A stretch of DNA of 64,000 nt from Dendrophyllia cribrosa. Lineage: Eukaryota; Cnidaria; Anthozoa; Scleractinia; Dendrophylliidae. How positions within the stretch are numbered: position 1 is the stretch's first letter; every line of letters starts with the position of its first letter. The stretch covers positions 6,498,857 to 6,562,856 of the forward strand of contig JAJLRJ010000001.1 in the NCBI GenBank assembly GCA_024195265.1, in the 5' to 3' direction. Under the pieces are notes generated by a model that was given only the letters and a program-made list of their open reading frames with translations, was not told where the DNA came from and did no database searches. Below, one piece after another: positions 25,439-38,869 of the stretch. Both the position numbers and the translations under genes were made by a program.

Positions 25439-28245
25439 AAAACCACATTTTTAGATGTCCGATTTTTTGCAGTCAGTGTCCGCCATGCATGAGGTGTTGG
25501 AGTTGACCGTCTATTCAACGGCGTGAAACGAACGTAGAATGCATTTATTTATTTGTGTGTGTGTGTTCCTGGGAAAGATAGATAAACTTTATTTCAACGC
25601 GGAAATCCTTTATCACTAGTAATAAAGTGTTCTCTCAAGGAGCCGTGCACTTACATGTCTACTAACTCAGTTCATTTTTTGGGTGATTAGGTCTTTCGTA
25701 GATCCTACGTATCGTTTACAGCATTATCGTTTGCGGTACTTTGCAGACAGTTTTAGTTCTTTTAACTTAGTAACTATTTCACGGTTTAAAGAAAATCACT
25801 CTATATAATACATAATAGTAAAAATAGTAAAAATGCTGCTAGTCTAATGATAAATATTTGCTCCCCATAATAAATCAAGTGTATATAAAAATATTTTCAT
25901 GCTAAAAAACGTATAATTTAAAATATATTAGACTGCAAAACAGTCGTATTTTTTGCGTTGGTCACTGTTTGTCTACGAATGCGCGCGGTCTTTGAACGAA
26001 AGGTCTGGAGCGAGTGTGAATATGAAGAGTGGGAGCCACGCTTCAGATGCTTTCGGCGCTTCGCGCCTTTGCGAGCGAGTCAGCGGAAAAAAAAACGACA
26101 GTTTTGCAGTCAAAAAATGTACACTATAAAATCTCTAATTTCAACTCCACTACACAGCATACATGTAAAAAAAAAACCTGCCAGAAGAAACCCCTGTGGG
26201 GAAAAAAATGCAGGAAATCTGGGTAGGAACCATGGCTCAAGCTCAAAACAATACAAGCCCATCCTACGAGGCTTTACAATACAAAGTCCACTTAAAAATG
26301 AAAAAACATTAATGAACTGGTGCAGGCCTAGAATGCTTCACCAAGTGGCAGACTATGGGTGCATTCGATTGGAAAATCCGGATTTCGGATTTCCAAAAAA
26401 AAAAAACGTAAAATCAAAAAACGGATTTCCAATTACCGAAATCCTTCTCCGTGATGTATTTCCATGAACAATGGAAATCCGAAATCCAGATTTCCCAATC
26501 GAACGCACCCTATCACTTTATAGGCAGCATGTACTGTAACAGTCGAACCCAGCCCCTGCTGGTCTCGTGCCGTAGAAATATCGATTTCTGTCCAATTCGC
26601 ATTGCCATTACTCAAACGCCAAAAATTACATTTTCTGTACCGCGCGGTTGAAGCGGAGACTACGTTGAATTTAAAATAGTCTTTAGTTCTTAATCGATGG
26701 TTCAGTTCTTTATCGTTCAGATGTGGAATTCCGTGTTCATTTAAACTAACAGTGTTCCATAAAGTGGATCCTAGATCATTTTAATAAGTCTAGTTTGCTA
26801 ACAAAGCTCTTCTTGATGTCCAGTACATGTGGTACCCAGCTAAGCTTATGTTCAACTGTCATCCCCAATAGGCGTGTTTTCGTCACCCACCTGAGAATAG
26901 AGCCTCATATGAAACTGGAGTTAGAAAAAATCAAAGGCTCCTGAAAGCCAACCCGTGAATAAGAAATGCTAACACGTAACGCAATATTGCAGTAAGATAT
27001 TTTCACACTGAAACGGTTCGATATTTTTTTAAAATCAAACGTAAGGATTTTTGACGAACGCAAAAAAAAGTAAATCACTAACCCCTAATGTCCAGTCCGA
27101 AGAAAAAAAAAAGAGAAAAAAAGTGTCTTGAGGACCTTGAGCGTGAATTGAACACATGTACAGACTATAGTATGCCATTAATGACTGTAAACTGAAACGG
27201 CCGGATCATCTGGGGACTGAGAACGTGGTGATAGTCAAGAGTGACTTTGAGCCTTTTCCCTCTGAAAATCGTGTCCTTCTTCACTGAAAAAGAAATTTTT
27301 GTCAAAACATTGTCAAGCATAATACGTTGACGTGAATGTACATGTAAGGAAAAAATATATGCCCTCAGAAGGTCACAACGGACATTTTTAATCTATGCCC
27401 TTTACTTTAAAAATTAAGGCTTACACTTTGTAACTAGGAGTCAAATACTCTCTTGTTGGGTTGCTAGTAAAGAAGTTAAAACTGTGTTATTTCATTTTAT
27501 AGTTGTACTTTTAAGTTACCTGTAGCTAGCATGATGCACCTATCAATGTAAGTCCTGTGGGGAGAGAGAATGGGGGACTGCTAGCCAGGGTTAGGGATAC
27601 CACAAAAAAACAAAACAAAAAAAAAAAACAATTTCAGTCAAGTTCTCAAGGGTGGGGTATTATGTTGTGTTCAAATATATACACAAAGAATCATAACTGA
27701 TGCTGCCTTATTCGGCTGGATGTGTTTCACTAAAAGACTAGAGACAAGAAATGATGAACATTAAATAAACACTTAAAAAGCCTGGGCAAAAAATATATAT
27801 AGCCAACATCAGGGCGCGACAAAAGTGCTGTCCGATAGCCTGGGGCGAGTGGAGCGACCTGTCGGGCTAGTGTATTATTATTGCAGTTTGCCCAACAGGC
27901 AAGCAACATTTGTTACCGTTTTCTCATCATTTAATTAAGAAAGAAGTGTGTGATAGGAACATTTTACATGTAAAAATGTAAGAAAATATCAAAGGTAAAC
28001 AATAGAAATCGAATGATTATCACCTTCATGATTCTTTGTTATTTGTAAGTTAAATATACTTGGAAAGCAACAACAATACTTTAAAAAGTCGCCTACTGGT
28101 AACCAGTTCAACATTTTTGGCTGCCAATACTCAAGTTTTAGTCACAATGGTTACCAGTTGGTCGCAATTGCATACCCTGAATAAATAATTATTATTTTAG
28201 ACTTTGTACATACTGTATCTTATTTTTTTTTTGTAATCTTAGATA
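25439..28245. other. Repeat-poor intergenic, no gene recognised
   Basis: Apart from the MITE at 26357-26510 and a possible hAT-like MITE near 27808-28181 (CAGGGCGCGAC / CCCTG), only AT-rich DNA and short homopolymers are seen. Short frames here lack coding character. Confidence 0.5.
26357..26510. mobile_element. Small MITE (GGGTGCATTCGATTGG ends)
   Basis: GGGTGCATTCGATTGG and CCAATCGAACGCACCC with GGAAATCCGAAATC motifs between. Confidence 0.75.
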
Positions 28246-28322
28246 GAGGGCCACAAGTTTACTAGTTTTGTAACTATTCTGTGCTACCCTCTTTTAAATA
28301 AAGTGTATTATCATCATTATTA
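28246..28322 (+). mobile_element. LINE 3'-end fragment
   Basis: Same terminal motif as 23898-23975 (gagggccacaagttta, ctctttTAAATAAAG) ending in an ATC/ATT repeat. A severely 5'-truncated copy just downstream of the death-domain gene. Confidence 0.65.
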
Positions 28323-28471
28323 CTTTTGGGCTAGCTCCTCAGAGGTCCGGGCTAGTAAGCTAAACTAACAGCTTGCTATATTAATAACAATAATATTGCT
28401 ATATTGTTCGCAATTTTTTTTATTTGATAGTTCTAATACAAACAGAAATAAATTAATGCCACTCACTTTTA

Positions 28472-28752
28472 TTAATTTTGTTCACAGCAAATATCTTCTG
28501 CCAAACTTTTTTGGTTCACAAGTTCATGACACAGGGCATTATATAAAACTTGGTAAGTAGCAGCTAAGCCATCTCTCTGTTTCCAATGCAACAGCATTTT
28601 GTATGCCTTCTCCCGGTACTCCTCGTTCTCTTTATGGAAGCTAGTCAGACGTGCTTCATGAATGCCAAGCCGTCGCCCAAGCGACTTCCAACACTCACCA
28701 ATTTTCTGTGATAGATTCTCTAGCTCTTCAAGGGAGGTAATGTCTTGTTTTA
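28472..28752 (-). CDS. Death-domain gene terminal exon
   Basis: Acceptor ctatttcag then TAAAACAAG; phase 1 reads VKQDITSLEELENL. The 93-codon exon ends EDICCEQN before TAA. Two conserved-type tryptophans (GECWKSL, LLHWKQ) and the LGxRLGI turn fit a death domain of PIDD, ankyrin or FADD type. It is likely the final exon of the full-length form. Confidence 0.8.
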
Positions 28753-31700
28753 CTGAAATAGAGATCAATCATGTTTTTAAAACGAGGCCTCTTGCATCAT
28801 TATTGGTCTACGATCTACATGTAAATTCCTAAAACATAAAATCCCAGCAACTAAAAGGGACATTGTCCAGGCGCAAATAGCAAAATTTCGCTTAGCTTAT
28901 TTCCACGTTATATCGCCAAATGCCACCAAATATACAATTTAGTTGGATAAGACGATTCTATAGAGCAAAACAAAAGCAGTGCTTTGTAGATAAAGTGTGG
29001 GATTACAAGGATTGAAGTAGATTACAGTTCATGAAAATTGATTTATTGATCACCTGTCAATAAATCAAACTTACCATTCTTGTGAAATTTTGACTTATCT
29101 AGCCATTATTTTGTCTGTTTAGTTCAAATTTCTTTGCTTTAGTAATGATTTCTTCCAATTTCAAGATAATGAAGTATACATGTACTATTAAGCTAAACCA
29201 TAATCATAAAAACACAATATTTCAGTCGAGACAGTGTCCTATTAAAGCAAATTTTTTTATTAGAAATAAAAACTTAAGATAGTCTCAACATTAGCTAGTA
29301 TGCAAATGTTCTTCATAGTGGTTATTTATATGGCCACTTGATTATTGACAAATTAGAGGGATTTGTATGGGGACTATTGACCATTGCTATTCAGTCATAC
29401 TCAAGTGGTTTTCCATACAAATCCATGTACGGTAATTTCAATCTACCATGAAATTCTTCCCTCTTGATTTATTATCCTGAAAATTTGCATTCAAGCCAAT
29501 TTTCTCACACTTTCCTATTCCTTATAGTTTTATAACACCATTTTTTATAAAAAAAAAACACTGGAGCTGATTGACTGGATGGCAAGGGTTTTTCTCCCCA
29601 TATAAATCCTTTTTCTTAAAACGGCCATAAAAACCCCCATTTTGAAGATGTAAAATTAGAATGTTCAAAATCAAACAAAAGGCTAAAACAATATTAACAC
29701 CCTTTAGGTAAATAAAACAATTATTTATAAGCCAGGAGATTGACTACTATACATGATCACTTAGACATAGGTGCATGAAAGTTTTAAATGAAGTAAGCTT
29801 TTTAAAATCAGGGTTGCATAGCAATGCAATGACATCATAAGCCATTTTTACCCCAATGTTATTGAGGTCTAGAGGTTTCCTTTCAAAATGGTCCACAATA
29901 AATGCAATGATCATTGTCCATGATATTTAATGCAATTATTCTTGGTTTGCACATGACATCATAAAAATTAAAAAATATAAACAAGTCATCCTACAAAGCT
30001 GTTTCTAACATGGTGTGTGCATCGATACCACTGGAACAATCCTTCACAAACATTTTCAGAATTTAATGATGTCATGCTTCTAATTTGTAAAGGTTTTAAA
30101 TATGTCACGAAATTTGTCATGCTATTTTTTTAAAATTCAGATAAGCAGTGAAACAAACAAAATAATGAACCAGTTAAAAGTTATTTTTGCATTATCGATG
30201 CTTATACATGTAAGCCGATTTAATGGAATTTATAGTCGACTTATACAGTATAGTGAATCCAATATTTTGTGGTGAGATGTCTGGTGCAATAAAGACTTTA
30301 AAGTTTTTGCTGCCATGTTGGTGTCCCTGAGCTAAGTGGGACCAAGATGGCCTCTCCATACGTTTTTACTAAAAATGTCTAATACTCATTTGCGATAAAA
30401 TATTTTAATAACTCTTGAACAAAATGCTCAGTTGCGCTTCAAATTTATACCAGATGTGTAGTTTTAAACTCTATAAATCCATAAACATTTCGGAATCAAA
30501 ATCGATCGTTTTTTTTAATACTTCTCAATTTTTATATGACTAAGTGCAAACCAATAAATGTTTAGCTGAAGTTTTTAACTTTAACTAAAATGAAATGAAT
30601 AAAAAACAATTAAAATAAATTGCGGTTTACTCGGTAAATCTTTGATACATACAAATGTACCATGGCTTTTCACACATAATTTATTCCATACCAAATGGTT
30701 CGGTGATTCTCGAAAAATGAGACACGTCTCGCAAGAAATTAGATGCGTCTCAAGAGGAATGAGACATATCTTGAGAGAAACAAGATGCATATTATGAGAA
30801 ATGAGATGTGTCTTGCAAGAAACGAGATGTGTCTTGCAAGAAACGAGATGTGTCTCGCAAGAAACAAGATGAGAGGTGGTAACTTACATTTGAGTGGTAC
30901 GGTGGGCATTGTATAAGCAATCCTGAGAAACTCTCTAAAAATAAAATAATAATGCTCTATATATAGTAAAGTATTTTCTGTATTTTACCCTTATACTTAA
31001 AAGAAGCAGCAGGTGGCTGGGAAACGTGAGTATTAGATCCACCAGACACATATCCATCAGAGTGACTGTTGTAGAAATCGTTGTCATCGTCATCCTGGTC
31101 ACTACATGTATCTTCATCTTCATCATCCTCATCTTCATCCTCTTCGTCATCTGTTCCTGGCTCAACTTCTCTTTCAGCATCAGTGCCTTCCGCAGGAAAC
31201 ACTAATGAGGAGTGAAAGATGAAAAACATATCAAGAACAATTTATGTACAAAAAAAGAATGCAAATGAACTTACGAAAACAGTCAAAAGAATACTTAAGA
31301 ATCATGGAGTATTTTAACACATACCGGTAACAGATGTTGAAAGGACTTTGTGCTACTTGAAACGGGGTTCAAATTGCAAGCAAACAAATCTGGTTGCCAA
31401 TCAATGGAAATAACAATACAAACTAGTTATGCAATGGTTTTGAGTGAAATATCTCATGAGTGACATAGTTTTTCTCAAGTATACACACAAGCCTTTCATC
31501 GACAGGGGGTCGTCAGGGCTTGACCTTGGCGGTGGTCAACTCGCCAAATACCACTGGATTTTCTGTTTTGGCTAGTGAAATTTCTTTAGTTACTAGCCAT
31601 GTTGACTACCAAAGTTATGGAGGCAAATTTCTTTGTCAACTGCAAAAGATAAATATAGTGCTGACGCAATATTGTGGCACAATGTTATGCAGAAAGAAAA

Positions 31701-34700
31701 AGAACGAAGCAAAATGTGCACAGCTTCACGACGAAGCCATACTCAGCTAGAGACTGGATCTGAGTGTTCCCATCTCCCACTTCGATCGCAAGTGAAGGCG
31801 CCCGCCATCTTGTTGTTCACACGCTTCAACGATCTTCAATTCCCCCGGCTAAAAAAGGAAAGCTTCAAGGTCCAGTGAAAGCAGCGGAAAAAGAAAATTT
31901 GTCCGCACCTGGACAAAATATTTCCCGTGGTTGGAATACGATGGGGAGAAAATGCAATGCAAACTTAGCTGTAGCAGAACTACAGAGAGTGACTCCTTCA
32001 GTTCAGAAAGTTAAACTTTTATTTTCTATTTCATATCCATTTGGAAACATTTAGTAGCAATTACTAATGTAGGAAATACAAAAATAGTATAGGTCTGTGC
32101 TGAAAACTGACGGATCTACCGAGACACTGTGCAGAGTTCAATAAAACAAGAGGCTAAGCGTAGCCTATACTCGTACCAGTAATGTACTTTTCTCACGGGT
32201 GAACACTTGCGTAACACAACAACAGGCAAATAAAACCAAAATTAGTTTCGCTTCTGCTTGCATGCGTGCATATTCTCGTACCCAGATCTAATGCGATGCA
32301 CAAATGAGAGACAAAAACTCGAAGAATAAAAAGAAAAATGGAGGACAAACTTTACCTCGTTGCCGTATCCGTCATGAGTAAATTGCAACAAACAATAAAA
32401 CCCATATTTGTTTCGCTTTTGCTTACAAAACGACGCCAATTACACCGAATCCCAAGTATCTTGGGCTCAAAATTTTCTCGCTGTGCATGCATGCATTTTC
32501 TCGTACCCAGATCTAACGCGATGCACAAAAGCAGATACGAAAACACTGAGGAAAACAAAAATAAAAACAGTGAGCAAACCTTAACTCATTGCCGTACCGG
32601 CACAAGTAATAATTCAGTTTTTCATAAGTGTGACTTGATACTAGATGTTCAAAACAAGGGTAATTACTAACTTCAACTGAAATTTTTATGGCTAGTAGAA
32701 AGAGCTCTTTGGCTAGTGAGAACTACCATTTTACTAGCCATAAGCCTACTGATAACAAAAGTTAAGGTCGAGCCCTGAAAATCAGTATGAAAACTTAGAT
32801 AGGGTCTTAGGGTCTTATTTTTCGTAACACTGAGAACAGCTAAATTCTGAGATGTAGTGAAGTTTTTTTTTTGTGGTTGTGTTTTTGTCATGTTTAAGGT
32901 GGCGGAACACAGTTTTGATAGGTTGTGAGTATATGTCATTTGTTACGGCATTATTGCAGCTAAGAAGCTGAAACTTGGTGAAAGGAAAATATAGTGATGG
33001 AAGATTTCAATAAACGGCTAAAATTTGCGCTTTGGACTGTTTCCATGGTACCGTGGATGATTGAAGACAACCCTAAAATTTCACTTTTATAAGGTTTACA
33101 TAAAATCCAGTCATTAGATTTTCTCGTGAACTTGCACAAAGCTTACAATAAATAATTCTTGTTTAAAATTGGCTTGACCAAATTTTAACAAACTGTTTTT
33201 GAAATATTCAAGAACATAGCTGCCCAGTGAATATTGATCGTGTCATTACTTGAAATGCGACAAAAATAAGAATTCTGACAAATTTCATGAAATTTTAATG
33301 AGTGGTTTTTGGAAATGGGTTATTCCAGAAAAAATCCACCCTCCCCCCCCCCCCCCCCCCCCCCCCCCCAACGATAGCAAGAATTTTTTACCCCTCCCTC
33401 CGCCCGGATTTCCTGGCCTGCTAGACCCCTTCTTCTGCCTGGATTTCCAATAAATTTTTGGAAGCCCTAAATGTACAGGTAATGAAAAAAATACATGTAA
33501 ACGCATTCAGGAGATCCTGTTTTTATAATTTTCAAAACTGTGGTGATTAGTGCTATAAATTGGTGACATTTTTTAAATAAATATTGCATGACGCATCATA
33601 ACCCCCTCCCCCCCGTGATTTCAAGACCAAATCGAAATTAAATATTTCTATAAAGCTAGTTCCTTAAATAACTGCTTTGATTTTGCCATGTTTTAATTTT
33701 TTCCAGGCTTCGCAGTTTCTTTAAAGTGTTGTCGCAATTACACAATTTTGTTTCATGCAAATTGTGTGTGAAATGTAATTTGATTGCGCACTGTTTTTTT
33801 TTTTATGATGATGAAACCAAAATATTTTTTTTTAAAGATCAAACTTTTTAAATGAAACTCATACAGTCGGACCTCTATTAAGCGGCCACCCTCGGGACTT
33901 TGAAAACTGGCCGCTTAATAGAGGTTGGCCGTTTAATAGAGGTACAATATATTGGGATAGTAATGGCAGTCACATCATTTTATTGCCTCTATATAGCAAA
34001 ACGCTTGTTGAAAAGTGAACATATGTGAAGATAAATGCAAAAATCATTGAAACAAAAAATTAAGTGCCTTGTATTTACGCATTTCAAGTCCGTGCAAAGT
34101 TCTAGCTCTAACACAGAGAGCATGTAGTCGATAAGTACAGTATTTTGTATTGCGGCTTGTGACTTGTCATTATAGTGGAGATTAAATAATTGCAGTTCTT
34201 GTTGTTATCAGTTATCACCTTCATATTATTTATCACCATTTCGCTTGAAAAGATAATTTGCTGGCCGCTTAACAGAGGTAAAAAAACAATAAATACTAAA
34301 CTTGCAACAGCAAAAAGGTGGCCGCAGCCGCTTAATAGAGGTGGCTGTTGAATAGAGGTATCGAATACAGCACTTTACTGACAAATAATTCGGGACTTTG
34401 GAAAGTGGCCGCTTAATGGAGGGTGGCCGCTTAATAGGTGGCCGCTTAATAGAGGTCCGACTGTATTTTCTTGAATGAAAATGTCTTTTCCTTGAATAAA
34501 AGAGTAAAAACTTATCAGAATTCAGTGATTTTCTGTTTCCGGGAATGTTTGATTTATTTATCCTAACTGCAGTGCGGAACACTAGCGTCTATGAAATATT
34601 GTAAACATCACAAAACATTATTTTTTAAATGCGGCAACTTATTTTTATTATATCTAGTGTATTCTAAAATTTCTGACTTTTCCTGTGTATATAGAATGCC

Positions 34701-37700
34701 ATTCTTATCAGTAAAGATGATTCGCATAATGTTATCGCGAATAAAAAGTCTTGAAAGCAAACAAATTCTGAGAGCACCATTTAATTTAATTGTATTTACT
34801 AGCGCGCCTTTACGTACTGTGATTATTGGCTTCATGAAGAAAACATTCGAACAAGTCTGATCACAATTTGGGAGGGGAGGGGGATTTTTTTTGGGAATAA
34901 CCCAATTGTCGTTTGTGTACATTGTTTACAAAATGGAACTGTTTCACATTCTTTCTAAAAAAAACTGCACCGTTACGCGAATTGCCGCTGACCCCCGCAA
35001 AACTGTGTTCAGCCACCTTAATACAATTTGAGTGAGTCAGGTTTGCAGAGATGACAACCTCTGGAGATCAGAAATTTGAAGACTTCCCCTGACTACCAAT
35101 CCCCGCCATCCCCAGCCCCTCTCCCAATTTTCCCTTACCAACAAGTGCTTTATGCCTCTCCCTTGGAATTCAGGGAGGGAAGGTGGGTGGGAGGTGGGAC
35201 GGTCAGCCATCTATGTATCTGGAAATGGCATTTTTTGTTGTAGTTACCAAAATGAGGAATGACCTAAAATGATCTTAAATGACCTGCCATGAATCTAAAA
35301 TGACCTAAAATGATCTAAAATGACCTACTGTAAATCTAAAATGACCTATGACAAATCTAGAAAGACCTAAAATGAACTATGATGAATCTAAAATGAGCTA
35401 AATGGGCAGGATAACCGTGTTTCTCCGAGAACACTTTCAAACTTTCTAGTTGATATATCAGTAATTGTTACTGTTGTTTAGACTCCCTCCAGACTCAATG
35501 TGGTTTGAAATCAAGGGCGCGAAATCAACAGTTCGAAATCCAAAATCAACAGGAGTTTGGATCGGAGCCATTTTTTTGGCATGTCATGTCATGCAACAGT
35601 TTTCTTTGTTTTTTCACACATTGCATCATGATCATGTGGACAACACAATGAATTATCTAATAATGAAATGGATTGTTTAAAAAGTTAACTTTTTCGGGGT
35701 TAATAGGGGATTTCCTTTGTCCCAGCCATAGAACATTTTAGTCTCAAGAAATAGCGGTATTTCATGCAAAGCGACAGCACAGGTGTGACATCACGCACGT
35801 TATGTAAGGAATGCGCTGAATTTTTTTCAAATAAAGAAGTGACAAGGAAGTTTACAGATAGCAGGAAAAGAAAAGGAAATAGAGATGTTTCGCCAAAGCT
35901 AGTGGAGCACGCGTGAGGGGAGGAATGCATCACAAGCACCAAAGAATGTAGGAGACTAGCACGAGGGTGAAAGTAGGCAATTCTTGTGCACGTAACCGAG
36001 GGCATCTTCTTCTTCTTAGCTTATTTGACATCATTTTAGGTCATTTTAGATTTACGGTAGGTCATTCCTCATTATAGTAACATGAAAATGTTATCCCAAT
36101 ATCCCAAATATACCCATGAGATTGGTTTCTTGTCTGAGAAACTGGGAGATTTGGTCTGTATCTGGCAAACTCCCAGATGATACAGGAAAGTTGGCATTCA
36201 GGCTTTTTAGGGATTCAAAATAAGCATGCCAAATACACTGTCTTTTCCCAAGTGTAATTAAACAGGGCACAATAGGCTCCTTTCGAAATTTTAAAATTAA
36301 ACTTAATAGTAAAGGATTAGAGGACGTAAACAAAAGGAATGAATAAAATGTTTATTCATTTCCTTTGTTTATGTCCTCTAGGCTTCACTATCAAATTAAA
36401 TTTTAATATATCGAAAAGGAGCCTATTAAGAAATTAGTTATTGTCCTACCTTTATGAAGTCCAGCAACAACTACAGCCATTACAAAATTGATTATGGTCC
36501 TCATCACAGCTTCTGGTTGACCTAGCAAAATAGCATGTGGCTCAAGTGTATTATTGATTGCCATTACAGTGGCAACATTGCCTTTTGACCCACTCCTATT
36601 AATCATGTACAAAAGGCAACCTTCCAAGCTGGCAGCCCTGACTTTATATTTTTGTAACTTTTTTATTCGTTTTTTCCAACTCTCCTTCCGTGAGGCGCGT
36701 TTCTTCAATTTTTTTGAGGAAGAAGCTTTGGTGTAAGCGACTTGCAGGGGGTGCTGATGCTCATACTCTGGGTAACTCCTTTTGCCTCTTGATTTTGTGA
36801 TAAAATCTTTGATCACTGTATCCTTGCGAACTGCTGTGTTCCATGACTTAAATGTCTCAGGATATTCACGTTTGCAGAAACGGCCCTTGAAGAAGTCTAT
36901 TCCATTCAGTTTGCATTTGTGCAGTTTGCCATTCTTGAGTTCAAATTTTGTAGCAGTGGCAACTGGATACAGACTCAGCAACTTGCATCTAGGATCATGA
37001 GCATTAATACATGCACCATGCAACAATGCCAGTGTAAAATGATTTAGACGATGTGCACCAATGACTCTGAACAATGTGGCAACTTTCTTGCCAGTCATGT
37101 TTTCTGCAAAAAAGGTATTATAAACCTAAGACAAACAAACTAATTAAAAGCAAATGCAAGGAATGCAAATTAAAAAGCTACCCCCCAACCCTTATTTAAA
37201 GCCATGTGCAACACATATTATTACATGTACATGTATATAACTTATTGCAGAAACATCATCAGGTAAAAGTATAGACCGCCATGACCATGTGACACAGTAG
37301 AATTTTGGGAACGAGACAAAGAAAGCTGTGTAATGTTCTGTTTATTGCTTTTATAGTTTTTCCCTTCCCAGGATGTTTTAAGAGTATGTTTTAAGTATCC
37401 TGTGTTAGTGTAATATTCATGGTTTAAAATGTCCATCCGACAACCATTACACAATTAGGTGTATTATATTGGCATGTGTGAGCCATTTTTTTTATGAATG
37501 AACCGGATTATAGTCATATTTCTGAAAATGGGATAACTAATTATGGCTCAGAGAATAAGAATAATATATTTTAGAACTTAAATTAAAATAAAATATAAAA
37601 TCAATGCATGCTTTAACAGGTTGCAAATAGAGTTTTTTGAGGACTGAAATAATGTGATTGATCCATTATCCATTATCAAAGGACCCTTTTCTCGTGTCCA

Positions 37701-38835
37701 GTCCATGCCTGGATTGACAATTGAAGGGCTTGGTCGAAAACTAACTAAGGTAAGTGACTAAAATGGAAAAAAATAAACATTGCTTCAAATTAGCCCGGTT
37801 TTTTGTGTGTGTGGTTTTGTGTGTGTGGTTTTGCGTTTCATTTTTTAGGAAAACGGTCCAAAAATTGTGGTTGGCTGATAAACTCAAACAAACACTGCAG
37901 CACTTTGTGTAATTGACTCCTCTTGGGATTACTGTTTTCACTGCTTTTTAACCGCTCAAGTTGTTTGTTTCACCAGGGCGCTAAAAGAATGGGCAGTGCA
38001 ACGCGCCCACAGCACTTGAGTGATGTGTGATGCGGAGCAAGACTGGGCCGAGTGCGCTCGACAGGTCCCGAGTTCAAAACATGGTTGCAAATGAGGTTCG
38101 CTTAATGATGCAGAGAACGGGTTGCTGCAAGAAAACGGTACCAGATATCCACTTATTTTTTTCGAAATGAATATTTCAATGTATTTTTTAAGCTGTAGGC
38201 GATAAAGAAAGGGTTTCATACTGTAAAATTTATAATGAATTATTTGAAATAAATCAAACTTGTTCAAAATGCCTTACGCTTTATGTTTGCACCCAAAAAC
38301 TAAAACATTAATTCCGTGCGAACTATGGCAGCAAACAGCTGGGTAAATTTCATCTTGAACGTTTTGAGTTACAAGCTATAAACTAAAGGTAGTTGTTTTG
38401 AGGGGTTATTGGGCCACTGCTTTTAATCATTTATAAGTAATACTTCATCAATAAATAATTTTGCCTGTTTCGGTGCCTTCGTTTTGTCAAACCTGTCTTG
38501 CTGATTGCTTCAATGGTTCAAAAATAAAGGAATTTAATTTTTCTAGTCGAAAAAATTTCTTCTATTAACCAGGTGAAGCAAGATAGATATTATTTAGTTA
38601 ATTTTAATCAACTAATTAAAATTTATATATTAAATATAGATTGATAAATAAATGTCAGTGTCATGTATACAAGCTATATGATGTTTCCTTTTGTGATACT
38701 GTATTCCTATAGTCCTGGAGCAAACATTACCCTTCAGTTTCCATTTGACAGGTCATTCATTAAGTATGGTACACCTTAATTAATTGAATATCAGTGTTAT
38801 AATTATAAAAGCTCTATGGGACATTTCCTTGTGAT

Positions 38836-38869
<34 letters not shown>

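Noticed and set aside
30720..30872. CRISPR-like array
   Set aside because: Units are contiguous 21-bp tandem repeats without spacers, in a eukaryotic intron.
36091..36333. Minus-strand frame SLPDTDQISQFLRQETNLMG as an exon of the death-domain gene
   Set aside because: Its N-terminal part lies in the palindromic MITE 36273-36425 and it lacks matching splice sites.
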